A stretch of DNA of 64,000 bases from Qipengyuania atrilutea (GTDB lineage Bacteria > Pseudomonadota > Alphaproteobacteria > Sphingomonadales > Sphingomonadaceae): positions 434,001-498,000 of the forward strand of contig NZ_JABWGV010000002.1 in assembly GCF_013370205.1 (NCBI RefSeq), written 5' to 3'. Every line of letters begins with the position of its first letter. Within the stretch, counting starts at the first letter, position 1. Made by a program: the position numbers and the translations under genes. The notes beneath the pieces were generated by a model. The model did not search any database. It saw only the letters and a program-made list of their open reading frames with translations, and was not told where the DNA came from. Positions 27,575 through 36,618 of the stretch are shown here, piece by piece.

Positions 27575-29362
27575 TCAGTGGTTGTGGCGCGGCAGTTTGC
27601 GCGAAGTTTGACGGTATTTAAGCGCGAAGTCCATCACCCCGCCTTCGGCAAGCTGGCCGGTCTTCTCGCGGAACAGTTCTTCCCACGGGGTCTGGCTTTC
27701 CGGAATGGGCGGCTCGGGATCGTCGGATAGCCGGCGCGCGATCTCGCCTTCCTCGACTAGCGCATTGCAGGTGCCTTCGTTGAGGTCGATGCGAATGGTG
27801 TCGCCGGTGCGTAGCCACGTCAGGCCGCCGCCCGCCGCGCTTTCGGGCGAGACGTTGAGGATCGAGGGGCTGTCGCTTGTTCCTGATTGCCGCCCGTCTC
27901 CGAGTGTCGGCAGCCACTGCGTCCCCTTGCGGATAAGCGCATCGGGCGGCTGCATATTGACGACTTCCGCGCTGCCCGGCCATCCGATTACGCCCGACCC
28001 GCGAATGACGAGGATGCAATTCTCGTCGATGTCGAGCGAGGGATCGTTGATCCGGTGGTGGTAGTCGTCCGACCCGTCGAACACGATTGCGCGGCCTTCG
28101 AACACGTTCTCGTGACCGGGGCGAGAGAGATAGCGTTCGCGGAATTCGTCCGAAATGACCGAGGTCTTGAGGATGCTGGTATCGAACAGATTGCCGGTCA
28201 GGACGAGGAAGCCCGCCTTTTCCATCAGCGGATCGGCGAAGGGGCGGATCATTTCGCGGTCGCTGCTTTCGCGGCCTTGCAGATTGTCCGCCATGCTCGC
28301 GCCGGTACAGGTAAGCGGCTGCTGTGCCAGTTTGCCCGCTTGCAGCAGTTCCCACATCGCTGCAGGCACGCCGCCCGCGCGGTGGAAGCGTTCGCCGAGA
28401 TATGCGCCCGCCGGCTGCATGTTGACGAGCAGCGGCAGGTCGTAGCCGTGCTGCTGCCAGATTGCGGGTTCGAGTTCGATCCCCGCATGACGCGCCATCG
28501 CGACGATATGCGGATGCGCGTTGGATGATCCGCCGACGACGCTGACCAGCGCGATGGCATTGAGGAACGCCTCGCGCGTCAGGATACGTGAGGGGCGCAG
28601 GTCCTCATGCACCATGCCGACGATGCGCTGGCCCGTACGGTAAGCGATCTGCCCGCGTTCGCGGTAGGGGGCGGGGATGGCCGCGCAGCCGGTCAGGCTC
28701 ATGCCCAGCGCTTCGGCGACCGCGTTCATCGTGCTCGCCGTGCCCATCGAGTTGCAATGGCCTGCCGACGGGGCACTGTCTGTGGCGCGGCGGAGGAACT
28801 CTTCCTCGTCGATCTCGCCTGCCGACAGCTTGCGGCGGCTGCGCCAGATCACCGTCCCGCTGCCGACGAGTTCGCCGTTGTGCCACCCGTCGAGCATCGG
28901 GCCGCCCGACAGGACGATGGCGGGGATGTCGACCGTGCTCGCCGCCATGATCTGGCTGGGCGTGGTCTTGTCGCACCCCGTCGTCAGCACCACACCGTCG
29001 ATGGGATAGCCGTTCAGGAGCTCGACGAGGCCGAGATAGAGCAGGTTCCGGTCGAGTGCCGCGGTCGGCCGGCGGCAGTTCTCGAATATCGGATGGACGG
29101 GAAACTCGATCGGGATGCCGCCCGCATCGCGGATGCCGTCGCGCGTGCGCTTCGCAAGCTCCAGGTGGATGCGGTTGCAGGGCGACAGATCGCTGCCCGA
29201 TTGCGCGATGCCGATGATGGGCTTGCCGCTGCGCAGTTCCTCCGGCGTGACGCCGTAATTCATGAACCGCTCTAGGTAGAGCGCGGTCATGTCCATCCGT
29301 TCCGCGTTGTCGAACCAGTCGCGGCTGCGTAGGCGGCGGGCGCCCTCGTGCTGACCGCTCAC
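27575..29362 (-). CDS. IlvD/Edd family sugar-acid dehydratase
   Basis: A 595-residue Fe-S dehydratase. The cluster ligands are suggested by SGSDLSPCNRIHLEL, TTGCDKTTPSQIMAA and SAGHCNSMGTASTMNA. This pattern with CDKTTP fits pentonate dehydratases such as D-xylonate or L-arabinonate dehydratase, which make 2-keto-3-deoxy acids, rather than IlvD of branched-chain synthesis. The GTG at 29362 overlaps the stop of the LacI regulator (GTGA), which decides the start; the longer upstream frame is a shadow of that gene. It is co-transcribed with lacI-type regulator and ends 18 bases from the convergent FAH gene. Confidence 0.87.
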   Translation of the reverse strand: MSGQHEGARRLRSRDWFDNAERMDMTALYLERFMNYGVTPEELRSGKPIIGIAQSGSDLSPCNRIHLELAKRTRDGIRDAGGIPIEFPVHPIFENCRRPTAALDRNLLYLGLVELLNGYPIDGVVLTTGCDKTTPSQIMAASTVDIPAIVLSGGPMLDGWHNGELVGSGTVIWRSRRKLSAGEIDEEEFLRRATDSAPSAGHCNSMGTASTMNAVAEALGMSLTGCAAIPAPYRERGQIAYRTGQRIVGMVHEDLRPSRILTREAFLNAIALVSVVGGSSNAHPHIVAMARHAGIELEPAIWQQHGYDLPLLVNMQPAGAYLGERFHRAGGVPAAMWELLQAGKLAQQPLTCTGASMADNLQGRESSDREMIRPFADPLMEKAGFLVLTGNLFDTSILKTSVISDEFRERYLSRPGHENVFEGRAIVFDGSDDYHHRINDPSLDIDENCILVIRGSGVIGWPGSAEVVNMQPPDALIRKGTQWLPTLGDGRQSGTSDSPSILNVSPESAAGGGLTWLRTGDTIRIDLNEGTCNALVEEGEIARRLSDDPEPPIPESQTPWEELFREKTGQLAEGGVMDFALKYRQTSRKLPRHNH

Positions 29363-30462
29363 GCCGATTTCTTTCTTTCGCCGCGGGGTGAGGTATCGGA
29401 ATTGCGGCGGACGAGCGTGTAGGGGAAGATAACGGTTTCCTCTTCGGCGGCGGGCCGCTTGTGGCGCGCACGTTCGGCGATCATGGACACGGCCTTCGCC
29501 GTCATCTCGCGGATCGGTTGGCGAATGGTTGTGAGTTCGGGCCAGATCGAACTGGCGAGGTCCGTATCGTCGAAGCCGCACACCGTGACGTCGTTCGGCA
29601 CGTCGAGGTGCAACCGGTGCGCCACGGCGACGGAAGCCGCCGCCATGTCATCGTTCGAGGCGAAGATCGCGGTCGGCTTGACCGCGGCGTTCAGCAGCTT
29701 TTCCGCCGCCAGCATCCCCGAACGGTAGGTGAAGTAGCCCTGCGTGACGAGTTCGTCGTGCACCTCCAGGCCGGCATCGTCCATCGCCGAGCGGAAGCCT
29801 TCGAGCCGCCGCGCGCTGGCGACCTGGTCGGGGTTGCCGATGATGAAGCCGATGCGCTCGTGACCGAGGCCGATGATGTGGCGGGTCATGTCGTAGGCTG
29901 CCTGGAACTCGTCGATCAGCACCGTGCCCTGCGCGCCGGTGGCTTTGCCGCGGCCGACTGCGATGGCGGTGCCGCCTTCCTCCCGGATGAGGTCGAGCAC
30001 GCGCTGGTCGTCGCACAGCGGCGGCGGCAGGATGAAGCCGTTGATGCCGCCTTCGGTCATCTTCTTGACGAGGTCGGCGTGGTCCGGCGAATTGTCGCAG
30101 CTTTGCACTTCGAGGTGGACATCGCGCCGGGTCGCTTCTTCCAGCGCGCCCATCAGAAACTCCGCGAGGTAGGACGCGGAAGGATTGTCGAAGACGAGCG
30201 CGATGCGGATCTGTCCGCCGCCGGCGAGCGAGCGGGCGGCGCGGTTCGGCTTGTAGTTGAGCTTGCGTACCGCTTCCATCACCTGGTCGCGGGTCGTATC
30301 GCGCACATTACCGCCGCCGTTGATGACGCGGCTTACCGTCATCGGCGAACAGCGCGCTTCCCGCGCGACGTCGGCAATGGTCGAGACCGTCGTACTGCGC
30401 CGCGAGGAACGCTTGCGATCGGTCTTCCGGTCATGCGAGGTGGTCGAGGGGCGCGTGCTCAT
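29359..30462 (-). CDS. LacI family transcriptional regulator
   Basis: About 367 residues. A basic N-terminal tail of about 25 residues precedes the helix-turn-helix STIADVAREARCSPMTVSRV, and YKPNRAARSLAGG is the hinge helix that inserts in the operator minor groove. The C-terminal periplasmic-binding-protein-like domain ends with FDDTDLASSIWPELTTIRQP. It is the best candidate to bind the four GGTAGCG-containing operators in this cluster, including one (30482-30495) just upstream of its own start, so it is probably autoregulated. The inducer is probably a sugar acid or sugar of the pathway. ATG at 30462 chosen; an upstream in-frame start at 30474 exists. Confidence 0.9.
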   Translation of the reverse strand: MSTRPSTTSHDRKTDRKRSSRRSTTVSTIADVAREARCSPMTVSRVINGGGNVRDTTRDQVMEAVRKLNYKPNRAARSLAGGGQIRIALVFDNPSASYLAEFLMGALEEATRRDVHLEVQSCDNSPDHADLVKKMTEGGINGFILPPPLCDDQRVLDLIREEGGTAIAVGRGKATGAQGTVLIDEFQAAYDMTRHIIGLGHERIGFIIGNPDQVASARRLEGFRSAMDDAGLEVHDELVTQGYFTYRSGMLAAEKLLNAAVKPTAIFASNDDMAAASVAVAHRLHLDVPNDVTVCGFDDTDLASSIWPELTTIRQPIREMTAKAVSMIAERARHKRPAAEEETVIFPYTLVRRNSDTSPRGERKKSA

Positions 30463-30481
30463 GCGCGCCTGCATAGCGCGC

Positions 30482-30495
30482 AGGTAGCGGTATCA
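30482..30495 (-). promoter_or_regulatory. LacI-type operator upstream of the regulator gene
   Basis: AGGTAGCGGTATCA, 20 bases before the regulator's start codon. It matches the operator on the MFS promoter (AGGTAGCGGTAACA) in 13 of 14 positions, which suggests autoregulation. No convincing -35/-10 pair is seen for this gene. Confidence 0.6.
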
Positions 30496-30529
30496 GCAAG
30501 CATTCAGAGAGATGGGTGTGGGACGGTCC

Positions 30530-30568
30530 TTGACAGCCTATCGGGCCGCCATGATGGTAGCGCTCGCA
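30530..30568 (+). promoter_or_regulatory. Promoter with overlapping LacI-type operator, for the tryptophan-halogenase homologue
   Basis: TTGACA at 30530-30535, 18-base spacer, ATGGTA as -10 at 30554-30559, and operator TGGTAGCGCTCGCA at 30555-30568. It differs from the 23741 operator in one base of 14. The start codon used here (30596) lies just downstream, giving a short leader. Confidence 0.7.
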
Positions 30569-30595
30569 AGCGGGACCAAAACCAGAGGATCGAGG

Positions 30596-32146
30596 ATGCA
30601 GAGCGACCGGGGCGAGATAGAACGCGTCGTCATCGTCGGCGGGGGGACGGCGGGCTGGATGGCGGCCGCCGCCATGTCGCGCTATTTCGACAATGGCCGG
30701 CGCACGATCACGCTGGTCGAGTCCGATGCGATCGGCACGGTCGGTGTAGGCGAGGCGACGATCCCGCCGATCGTCAGCTTCAACCGGATGCTCGACATCG
30801 ACGAGAACGCCTTCCTGCGCGCCACGCGGGGCACGTTCAAACTCGGCATCGAATTCGTGAACTGGGGGAAGGTCGGCGACCGCTATTTCCACCCCTTCGG
30901 CTCTTACGGGCAGGACCTTCACGGCATCCCCTTTCACCAGCTTTACCTGCGCGAAGCGGCACGCGGCGAGCCGGGATCGATTTCGGATTATTGCATGAGC
31001 TGCGCGGCGGCGGCGCAGCGCCGGTTCGGCCGCCCGCAGCCGGGCGCGCAGTCACTGGTCTCGCAGATCGGCTACGCCTTCCACTTCGATGCGAGCCTCT
31101 ACGCCAAATTCCTGCGGGGCATGGCCGAGCGCCAGAAGGTCGTGCGGCGCGAGGGGAAGATCGCGCAGGTCCACCGCGACGGGGAAAGCGGCGATGTCCT
31201 GTCTGTCGAACTCGAAAGCGGAGAGCGGATCGAAGGCGACCTGTTCCTCGACTGCTCCGGCTTTCGCGGGCTGCTGATCGAAGAGACGCTGGAAACGGGC
31301 TTCGAGGACTGGAGCCAGTGGCTGCCCGTCGATAGCGCGCTGCCGCTGCCGACAGCGAACACCGGCTCGCCCGATCCCTTCACCCGCGCCACCGCACACG
31401 GTGCCGGCTGGCAGTGGCGCATTCCCTTGCAGCACCGGACCGGCAACGGGCACGTCTTCTGTAGCGATTATATGGACGCTGACGAGGCGGAGCGCATCCT
31501 GCGCGAACATGTCGAGGGCGAGGCTCTGGCGGACACTCGTTTGATCCGCTTCAAGACCGGGATGCGCAGAAAGGCGTGGAACCACAACGTCATCGCGCTC
31601 GGCCTGTCGGGCGGGTTTCTGGAGCCGCTGGAATCGACCAGCATTCACCTCATCCAGAACGGTATTGCGCGGCTGTTCGCGCTGTTTCCAGATAGGCCGA
31701 TCAACCCGCTCGAGCGCAGCGAATACAACCGCGGAATGCGCGACCTCTACGAGGATATCCGCGACTTCATCATCCTCCATTACAAGGCGACGCAGCGGGA
31801 CGACACTCCGTTCTGGCGCTATGTGGCGAACATGGACGTGCCCGATAGCCTCGCGCACAAGATGGAGTTGTGGCGGCTTCACGGCCGCGTATTCCGCGAG
31901 AATGCGGAGCTGTTCAATATAACGAGCTGGATCGCTGTGATGCTGGGGCAGAATATGGTTCCGCGCAGGCACGATCCGATCGCGGATACGCTCGACGAGG
32001 CGAAGGTCGCTGCCGCCATGCGCCAGATGCGTGCTGCCTATGCAGATACCGCTGCGCGGCTGCCTTCGCAGGAAGATTTCCTGCGGCGAGCGGGCGCGTG
32101 GGCGGAGGAAAGCGAAGCGCCCGCCATGATGGCGGCGGCCCGCTGA
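30596..32146 (+). CDS. Tryptophan halogenase family flavoprotein (first of three)
   Basis: About 516 residues. GGGTAGWM near residue 18 is the FAD site; VGVGEATIPP and the Lys in TFKLGIEFVNW (Lys82) correspond to the halogenase catalytic Lys. EPLESTSI carries the Glu-Ser pair at residues 346-347, matching PrnA numbering, and GWQWRIPLQHR is the WxWxIP-type motif that keeps these enzymes from acting as monooxygenases. So catalytic residues of flavin-dependent halogenases are present. True substrate is unknown; homologues sit in sugar-uptake clusters with TonB receptors. ATG at 30596 chosen because the promoter lies inside the longer frame. Confidence 0.85.
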   Translation: MQSDRGEIERVVIVGGGTAGWMAAAAMSRYFDNGRRTITLVESDAIGTVGVGEATIPPIVSFNRMLDIDENAFLRATRGTFKLGIEFVNWGKVGDRYFHPFGSYGQDLHGIPFHQLYLREAARGEPGSISDYCMSCAAAAQRRFGRPQPGAQSLVSQIGYAFHFDASLYAKFLRGMAERQKVVRREGKIAQVHRDGESGDVLSVELESGERIEGDLFLDCSGFRGLLIEETLETGFEDWSQWLPVDSALPLPTANTGSPDPFTRATAHGAGWQWRIPLQHRTGNGHVFCSDYMDADEAERILREHVEGEALADTRLIRFKTGMRRKAWNHNVIALGLSGGFLEPLESTSIHLIQNGIARLFALFPDRPINPLERSEYNRGMRDLYEDIRDFIILHYKATQRDDTPFWRYVANMDVPDSLAHKMELWRLHGRVFRENAELFNITSWIAVMLGQNMVPRRHDPIADTLDEAKVAAAMRQMRAAYADTAARLPSQEDFLRRAGAWAEESEAPAMMAAAR

Positions 32147-32153
32147 AACCGGC

Positions 32154-33620
32154 TCAGCCCGGCGCCGGCGCGAGCACCGACTGCAGCCATTCCGCATAGG
32201 GCGGGCTGGCGGCCAGCGCCGCATCCACTTTTGCGGCGAATGCGCCCTGTGCTGCGTGCATCCCTTGCGCGCCTTCTGCGCGGCTGACGGGAATCTCGCC
32301 GCCCTCGATGCCGAGCGCGGCGAGCAGCGAGACGATTTCCTCGTTCATTAGCGCGCCCTCTTCGGAATGCGGAATGCGCCCTCGCCGCGCGTACTGGTCG
32401 AGCAGGTTTTCGAGCGCGGGCGAGCGCTCCAGCCTGCCGTAGACCCGCTCCGCTTCGAGCGCGGCGTAATACAGGCCTAGCGTATCGCGCACGCCCTCCG
32501 CCATTAGTTCGGCGCGCCGGTTGAACTCGCCGCGCTCGCGGGCATCGACCTCGCGGCCGGGGAGCAGTTCGAGCAGCAGGTCGAGCTGTCGGTGCGCAAG
32601 GTCGAGATTGAGGAACCCCAGCGGCTCGAATCGCGCCGCCGCATCGCCAAGCGCGACAACATTGCCCTGCCACGGCGTCGCCATCGCGCCCGGCGACAGC
32701 GGCACGACCGCGACCGGCGCGCTTCCGCCGAGAACGTCGGCCGCCTGTGCCGGGTCGGCACTGTCTCGCACGCCGAGTATGCGCTGATGCCCGTCGCGCG
32801 CCGCGTGGCCGACGACCCAACCTTCTTCGGTCATCGCGGCATGATCTTCGAGCGCGAGCACACCCCGGCCCGGCCGCTCTAGCACCACGGCGCGCACCGG
32901 CAGATATGCGGACCAGTCGTTCCATTCGAGCCGCGGCAGCCGCGAGACGAGCGCGCCGCGCGTTCCGCTGCAATCTACGAACAGCTCGGCGCCGAGCACT
33001 TGTCCGCCCGTCAGCCCGATCGCCGATACCGTGCCGTCCGCATCGGCTTCGAGCGAGGCCACCTCGCCCTCGACATATTGCACGCCCATCTTCTGCGCAC
33101 GGCCGATCAGCAAGCTGCGGTAGGCGCCGACATTCCAGCGCAGCGCGTAGTCCACTTCGGCGAGCGGAGTGCTCTCGCCCGGTCCCGGCGGGCGGAAGCG
33201 TCCGGAGGCTACCAGTGCCTCGGCCAGCGAGCCTACTGTCTGCTGCGCACTGCCACTACGCGAACCGCCACCCCATTCGCGTGCGAAGCGGCTACGCAGT
33301 TTCGTTTCGGGCAGTGCGCCGTAGGCAGCAAAGCCCTCGTGTCCGGCGGTGAACCCGGTCGTCCGCATCAGCAGCCGGTGGCTCGCGCCCGCTTCGGATA
33401 CCAGCACCGCTTCGTCCACGCCAAGCCGATCGTGCAGCCGGTTGGTGAAGGGCAGGGCGGTGCCCAGCCGGTCGGCCAGCGCATTCGGATCGGGCGGCGT
33501 GCCGACGACCGTCACCTGTGCCATCGGTACTGCGCGTTTCAGCGCCAGCGCGGTCAGAACGCCGAGCTGGCCGCCGCCGGCGACGATGATGTTGCGGAGC
33601 GGTTCGCGCGGCTCGCTCAT
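32154..33620 (-). CDS. Degenerate tryptophan-halogenase-like flavoprotein
   Basis: A 488-residue relative of the two flanking halogenase-like proteins. The FAD-site is GGGQLGVLTALAL instead of GGGTAGWM. The LEST segment with catalytic Glu is replaced (FEPLGFLNLDLA), the GVGEAT segment and the WxWxIP motif are absent. FAD binding may persist (LFVDCSGTRGALVS) but halogenation is unlikely. It overlaps the upstream halogenase homologue by four bases (ATGA), so it is made with it. It could be a reductase-like partner, a chaperone or a diverged oxidase; this is inference. Confidence 0.75.
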   Translation of the reverse strand: MSEPREPLRNIIVAGGGQLGVLTALALKRAVPMAQVTVVGTPPDPNALADRLGTALPFTNRLHDRLGVDEAVLVSEAGASHRLLMRTTGFTAGHEGFAAYGALPETKLRSRFAREWGGGSRSGSAQQTVGSLAEALVASGRFRPPGPGESTPLAEVDYALRWNVGAYRSLLIGRAQKMGVQYVEGEVASLEADADGTVSAIGLTGGQVLGAELFVDCSGTRGALVSRLPRLEWNDWSAYLPVRAVVLERPGRGVLALEDHAAMTEEGWVVGHAARDGHQRILGVRDSADPAQAADVLGGSAPVAVVPLSPGAMATPWQGNVVALGDAAARFEPLGFLNLDLAHRQLDLLLELLPGREVDARERGEFNRRAELMAEGVRDTLGLYYAALEAERVYGRLERSPALENLLDQYARRGRIPHSEEGALMNEEIVSLLAALGIEGGEIPVSRAEGAQGMHAAQGAFAAKVDAALAASPPYAEWLQSVLAPAPG

Positions 33621-35140
33621 GGCGCGTCGGCCAGGCGCGCGCTCTCGCGCAGCAGGTAATCACGGTGGCCCGGCATCTGCGAAACTTCGCTCGCAATCGT
33701 ATCCCTGAGCTTTCCGAAAGCGGCGAGCATCTGGTCCTCGCGCGGGATGGCGGCGCGCGGATCGTGGCGTTCGGGCAGCAGCCCTTGCCCGACATAGACC
33801 GCGATCCAGCTTGCATCGTAGAACAGCCCGTTCGAATATTTCTCGACCCGGCCCGCCTCGCGCCAGAGCTCCATTTTGCCTGCGAGGCTATCGGGCACTT
33901 CCATCGTGCGGACGTGGTCCCAGAACTCGGAATCGTCGCGGGTGGTCGCATTGTAATGAAGGATCAGGAAATCCCGCACTCGGTCGTATTCGAGATCGAC
34001 GAGGCGGTTGAACTCGTCGCGGTCGCGCGGGTCGATCTTGCCGCCGACCGGGAACAGCTCGACCAGGTAAGTAATCGCCATCTGCGCAAGATAGATCGAG
34101 GTGGATTCGAGCGGTTCGAGGAAGCCGCTCGCGAGCCCCACGCCGATGACGTTGTGGCTCCAGCTTCTGCTGCGCCGGCCGGGGCGGAAGCGGAGCACCC
34201 GCGGGTCGGCAAGCTGCGTGCCTTCCGCCGCGCCGATGATCGCCTCGCACGCTTCGTCTTCGGAGATGAACGCGCTCGCAAACACGTAGCCGTTACCGAT
34301 CCGGTGCTGCAGCGGGATGCGCCAGCGCCAGCCGGCGGGCATCGCGGACGCGGTGGTATAGGGCTCGATTTCCTCGCGGACGTGGGCGCAGGGCATGGCC
34401 GCCGCCCGGTCGCAGGGAAGCCAGTGCGTCCAGTCTTCCCATTCCTCGTCCAGCGTGTCGCCGAGGAGGAGCGCACGGAAGCCGGAGCAGTCGACGAACA
34501 GGTCGCCCTCGATCCGCGTCCCGTTTTCGAGCACCAACGCCGTGACGTCGCCGCTTTCGCTGTCGCGCTCGACTTCGGTAACGCGCCCCTCGGTCCGCGT
34601 GACCCCGTTCGCAAGGCCGAAGTCGCGCATGAACGGGCCGAACAGCGTCGCATCGAACTGATAGGCATAGCCGTAGGAAGAGGCGAGGCTGCCGTCCATC
34701 GCAGGCGGGGCGAAGCGGTTCGCCTTGGCCGCGGCGACGGCGAAAGAATACTGGTCGAGCGGCCCGGCCTTGCCGCTGCGTTCCAGTTCCAGCCAGTAAT
34801 GGTGAAAGCCCACGCCCGCGACCGGCTCGCCGAAACTGCCGAAGGGGTGGATGTAGCTCGTGCCGATGCTGCCGAAGTCCCTGAAGTCGATGCCCAGCTT
34901 ATAGGTCGCGTGGGTCGCCTTCATGAACGCCGCCTCGTCAATGCCGAGCCGTTCGACGAAGCCGCGAATGTGGGGCAACGTCGCTTCGCCCACGCCGACG
35001 ATGCCGATGTCCTCGCTCTCGACGAGATGGACCTCGGCAAGGCCGGGCAGCAGCTTTGCCGTCGCCGCGGCCGTCATCCAGCCCGCCGTACCGCCGCCGA
35101 GGACGACGACGCGAACGGGCCGGGGTGACGTATCGCTCAT
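33617..35140 (-). CDS. Tryptophan halogenase family flavoprotein (intact motifs)
   Basis: About 507 residues. GGGTAGWM (residues 15-22), GVGEATLP, the Lys in ATYKLGIDF (about Lys81), WRWRIPLQHR and FLEPLESTSIYL are all present, as in active flavin-dependent halogenases. A free FADH2 supply from a separate reductase would be needed. It follows the MFS porter gene by 20 bases on the same strand and overlaps the degenerate homologue at its end. The MSDTSP start at 35140 gives the expected short N-terminus; longer frames are shadows. Confidence 0.85.
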   Translation of the reverse strand: MSDTSPRPVRVVVLGGGTAGWMTAAATAKLLPGLAEVHLVESEDIGIVGVGEATLPHIRGFVERLGIDEAAFMKATHATYKLGIDFRDFGSIGTSYIHPFGSFGEPVAGVGFHHYWLELERSGKAGPLDQYSFAVAAAKANRFAPPAMDGSLASSYGYAYQFDATLFGPFMRDFGLANGVTRTEGRVTEVERDSESGDVTALVLENGTRIEGDLFVDCSGFRALLLGDTLDEEWEDWTHWLPCDRAAAMPCAHVREEIEPYTTASAMPAGWRWRIPLQHRIGNGYVFASAFISEDEACEAIIGAAEGTQLADPRVLRFRPGRRSRSWSHNVIGVGLASGFLEPLESTSIYLAQMAITYLVELFPVGGKIDPRDRDEFNRLVDLEYDRVRDFLILHYNATTRDDSEFWDHVRTMEVPDSLAGKMELWREAGRVEKYSNGLFYDASWIAVYVGQGLLPERHDPRAAIPREDQMLAAFGKLRDTIASEVSQMPGHRDYLLRESARLADAP

Positions 35141-35159
35141 GATGCTGCGGCGGGCGCGG

Positions 35160-36569
35160 TTATCCCTGCATCGCTTCGAGTTCGAGGCCCTTCGTCTCGC
35201 GGACCATCTTCCACACGAAGAAGACGCTGATCGCGGCGCTGATGGCATAAAAGCCGTATGCACCGGTCAGGCCGATCGTGCCGAGCATGATGGGGAAGGT
35301 CATGGTGATGCCGAAGTTCGCGGTCCACTGTGCGAAGCCGCTGACCGCAAGGCCCGAGCCGCGGATCTGGTTCGGGAACATTTCGCCCAGCATGACCCAC
35401 ATGACCGGACCCCAGCTAAAGTTGAAGAACGCGACATAGACGTTGGCCGCGATCAGCGCGGCGAGGCCCGCCCCGTCTGACAGCTGCAGCGTGCCGTCCA
35501 CTAGCGAACCCGACATGAAGGAAATCGACATGATGCCGAGGGTGATCGCCATGCCGACCGAACCGATCAGGAGCAGCGGCTTGCGCCCGATCTTGTCGAT
35601 CAGCGCGATGGCCACGATACAGGCGGCAATTGAGATCGAGCCGCTTAGGATGTTGATCTTGAGCGCGTCGCTTTCGCTGAAGCCCACCGCCTGCCAAAGC
35701 ACCGCGCCGTAGTAGAACACGACGTTGATGCCGACGAGCTGCTGGAACACGGCAAGGCCGATGCCGGTCCATACGATCGGGCGAATCTTGCCGCTGTGCC
35801 GGTCGAGCAGGTCGGACAGGCGCGGTTCGTGATCGTTCGCAATCGAGGTCTGGATTTCGCCGACCTTGCGGGCTGCGAAGCTCGGGCCGAACAGCCGGGT
35901 CAGCACGCCGCGCGCTTCGTCCGTGCGCTGCTTGGTGACGAGGAAGCGCGGGCTTTCCGGAATGAACAGCAGCGCGACGAGGAAGATCGTGGCCGGAACC
36001 AGTTCGATCCAGAACATCCAGCGCCATGCCTCGAACCCCAACCAGAACTCGTTGGTCGATGCGCCCGCAGTTTCGGCGAGAAGGTAGTTGGACAGGAACG
36101 CGGCAGTCAGGCCGATGATGATCATGACCTGCTGAATGCTTGACAGCCGGCCGCGCAGGTGCGCCGGGGTGACTTCGCTGATGTAGGCGGGAGCAAGCAC
36201 GCTTGCCGCGCCCACTGCAAAGCCGCCGATGATGCGGTAGATCACGAACTCGGGCGAGGAGGTCGCAATCCCGGAACCGTAGGCGCTGATGATGAAGAAT
36301 GCCGCGGCGATCAGCAGGGTGCGCTTACGGCCCAAGATGTCCGACAGGCGTCCGGCGACGAACGCGCCAACCGCGCAGCCCAAAAGCATGGAAGCGACGT
36401 TGAAGCCCGTACCGACATCGTCGGAATCAAACGCGGCGCGAAGGCCGTCGACCGTCCCGTTGATGACGCCGCTGTCGAAGCCGAACAGAAATCCGCCGAG
36501 CGTCGCAACTGCAACGATCGCACCGATCAGCCCCATGTTTGTTGTTTCGTGCGTTTCCGCCTGCGCCAT
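35160..36569 (-). CDS. MFS sugar porter (sugar:H+ symporter)
   Basis: A 469-residue transporter with twelve hydrophobic helices. Sugar-porter marks are GRLSDILGRKRTL between helices 2 and 3, PESPRFL after helix 6, FQQLVGINVVFYYG in helix 7, DKIGRKPLL between 8 and 9, and the end motif VRETKGLELE. Similar to XylE/GLUT-type hexose and pentose porters. It is the first gene of an operon with two halogenase-fold proteins and stands behind a LacI-type operator, so its sugar is probably the inducer or its precursor. Ribosome site GGGAGGG is strong. Confidence 0.9.
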   Translation of the reverse strand: MAQAETHETTNMGLIGAIVAVATLGGFLFGFDSGVINGTVDGLRAAFDSDDVGTGFNVASMLLGCAVGAFVAGRLSDILGRKRTLLIAAAFFIISAYGSGIATSSPEFVIYRIIGGFAVGAASVLAPAYISEVTPAHLRGRLSSIQQVMIIIGLTAAFLSNYLLAETAGASTNEFWLGFEAWRWMFWIELVPATIFLVALLFIPESPRFLVTKQRTDEARGVLTRLFGPSFAARKVGEIQTSIANDHEPRLSDLLDRHSGKIRPIVWTGIGLAVFQQLVGINVVFYYGAVLWQAVGFSESDALKINILSGSISIAACIVAIALIDKIGRKPLLLIGSVGMAITLGIMSISFMSGSLVDGTLQLSDGAGLAALIAANVYVAFFNFSWGPVMWVMLGEMFPNQIRGSGLAVSGFAQWTANFGITMTFPIMLGTIGLTGAYGFYAISAAISVFFVWKMVRETKGLELEAMQG

Positions 36570-36618
36570 CGAACCCTCCCTTGGTGGTGCAGCGTCTTGA
36601 CGCGCCGCGACCCGAAAA

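Noticed and set aside
33665-35128. 487-codon + strand frame opposite the halogenase homologue
   Set aside because: Shadow frame; the - strand protein has all catalytic motifs and the operon context.
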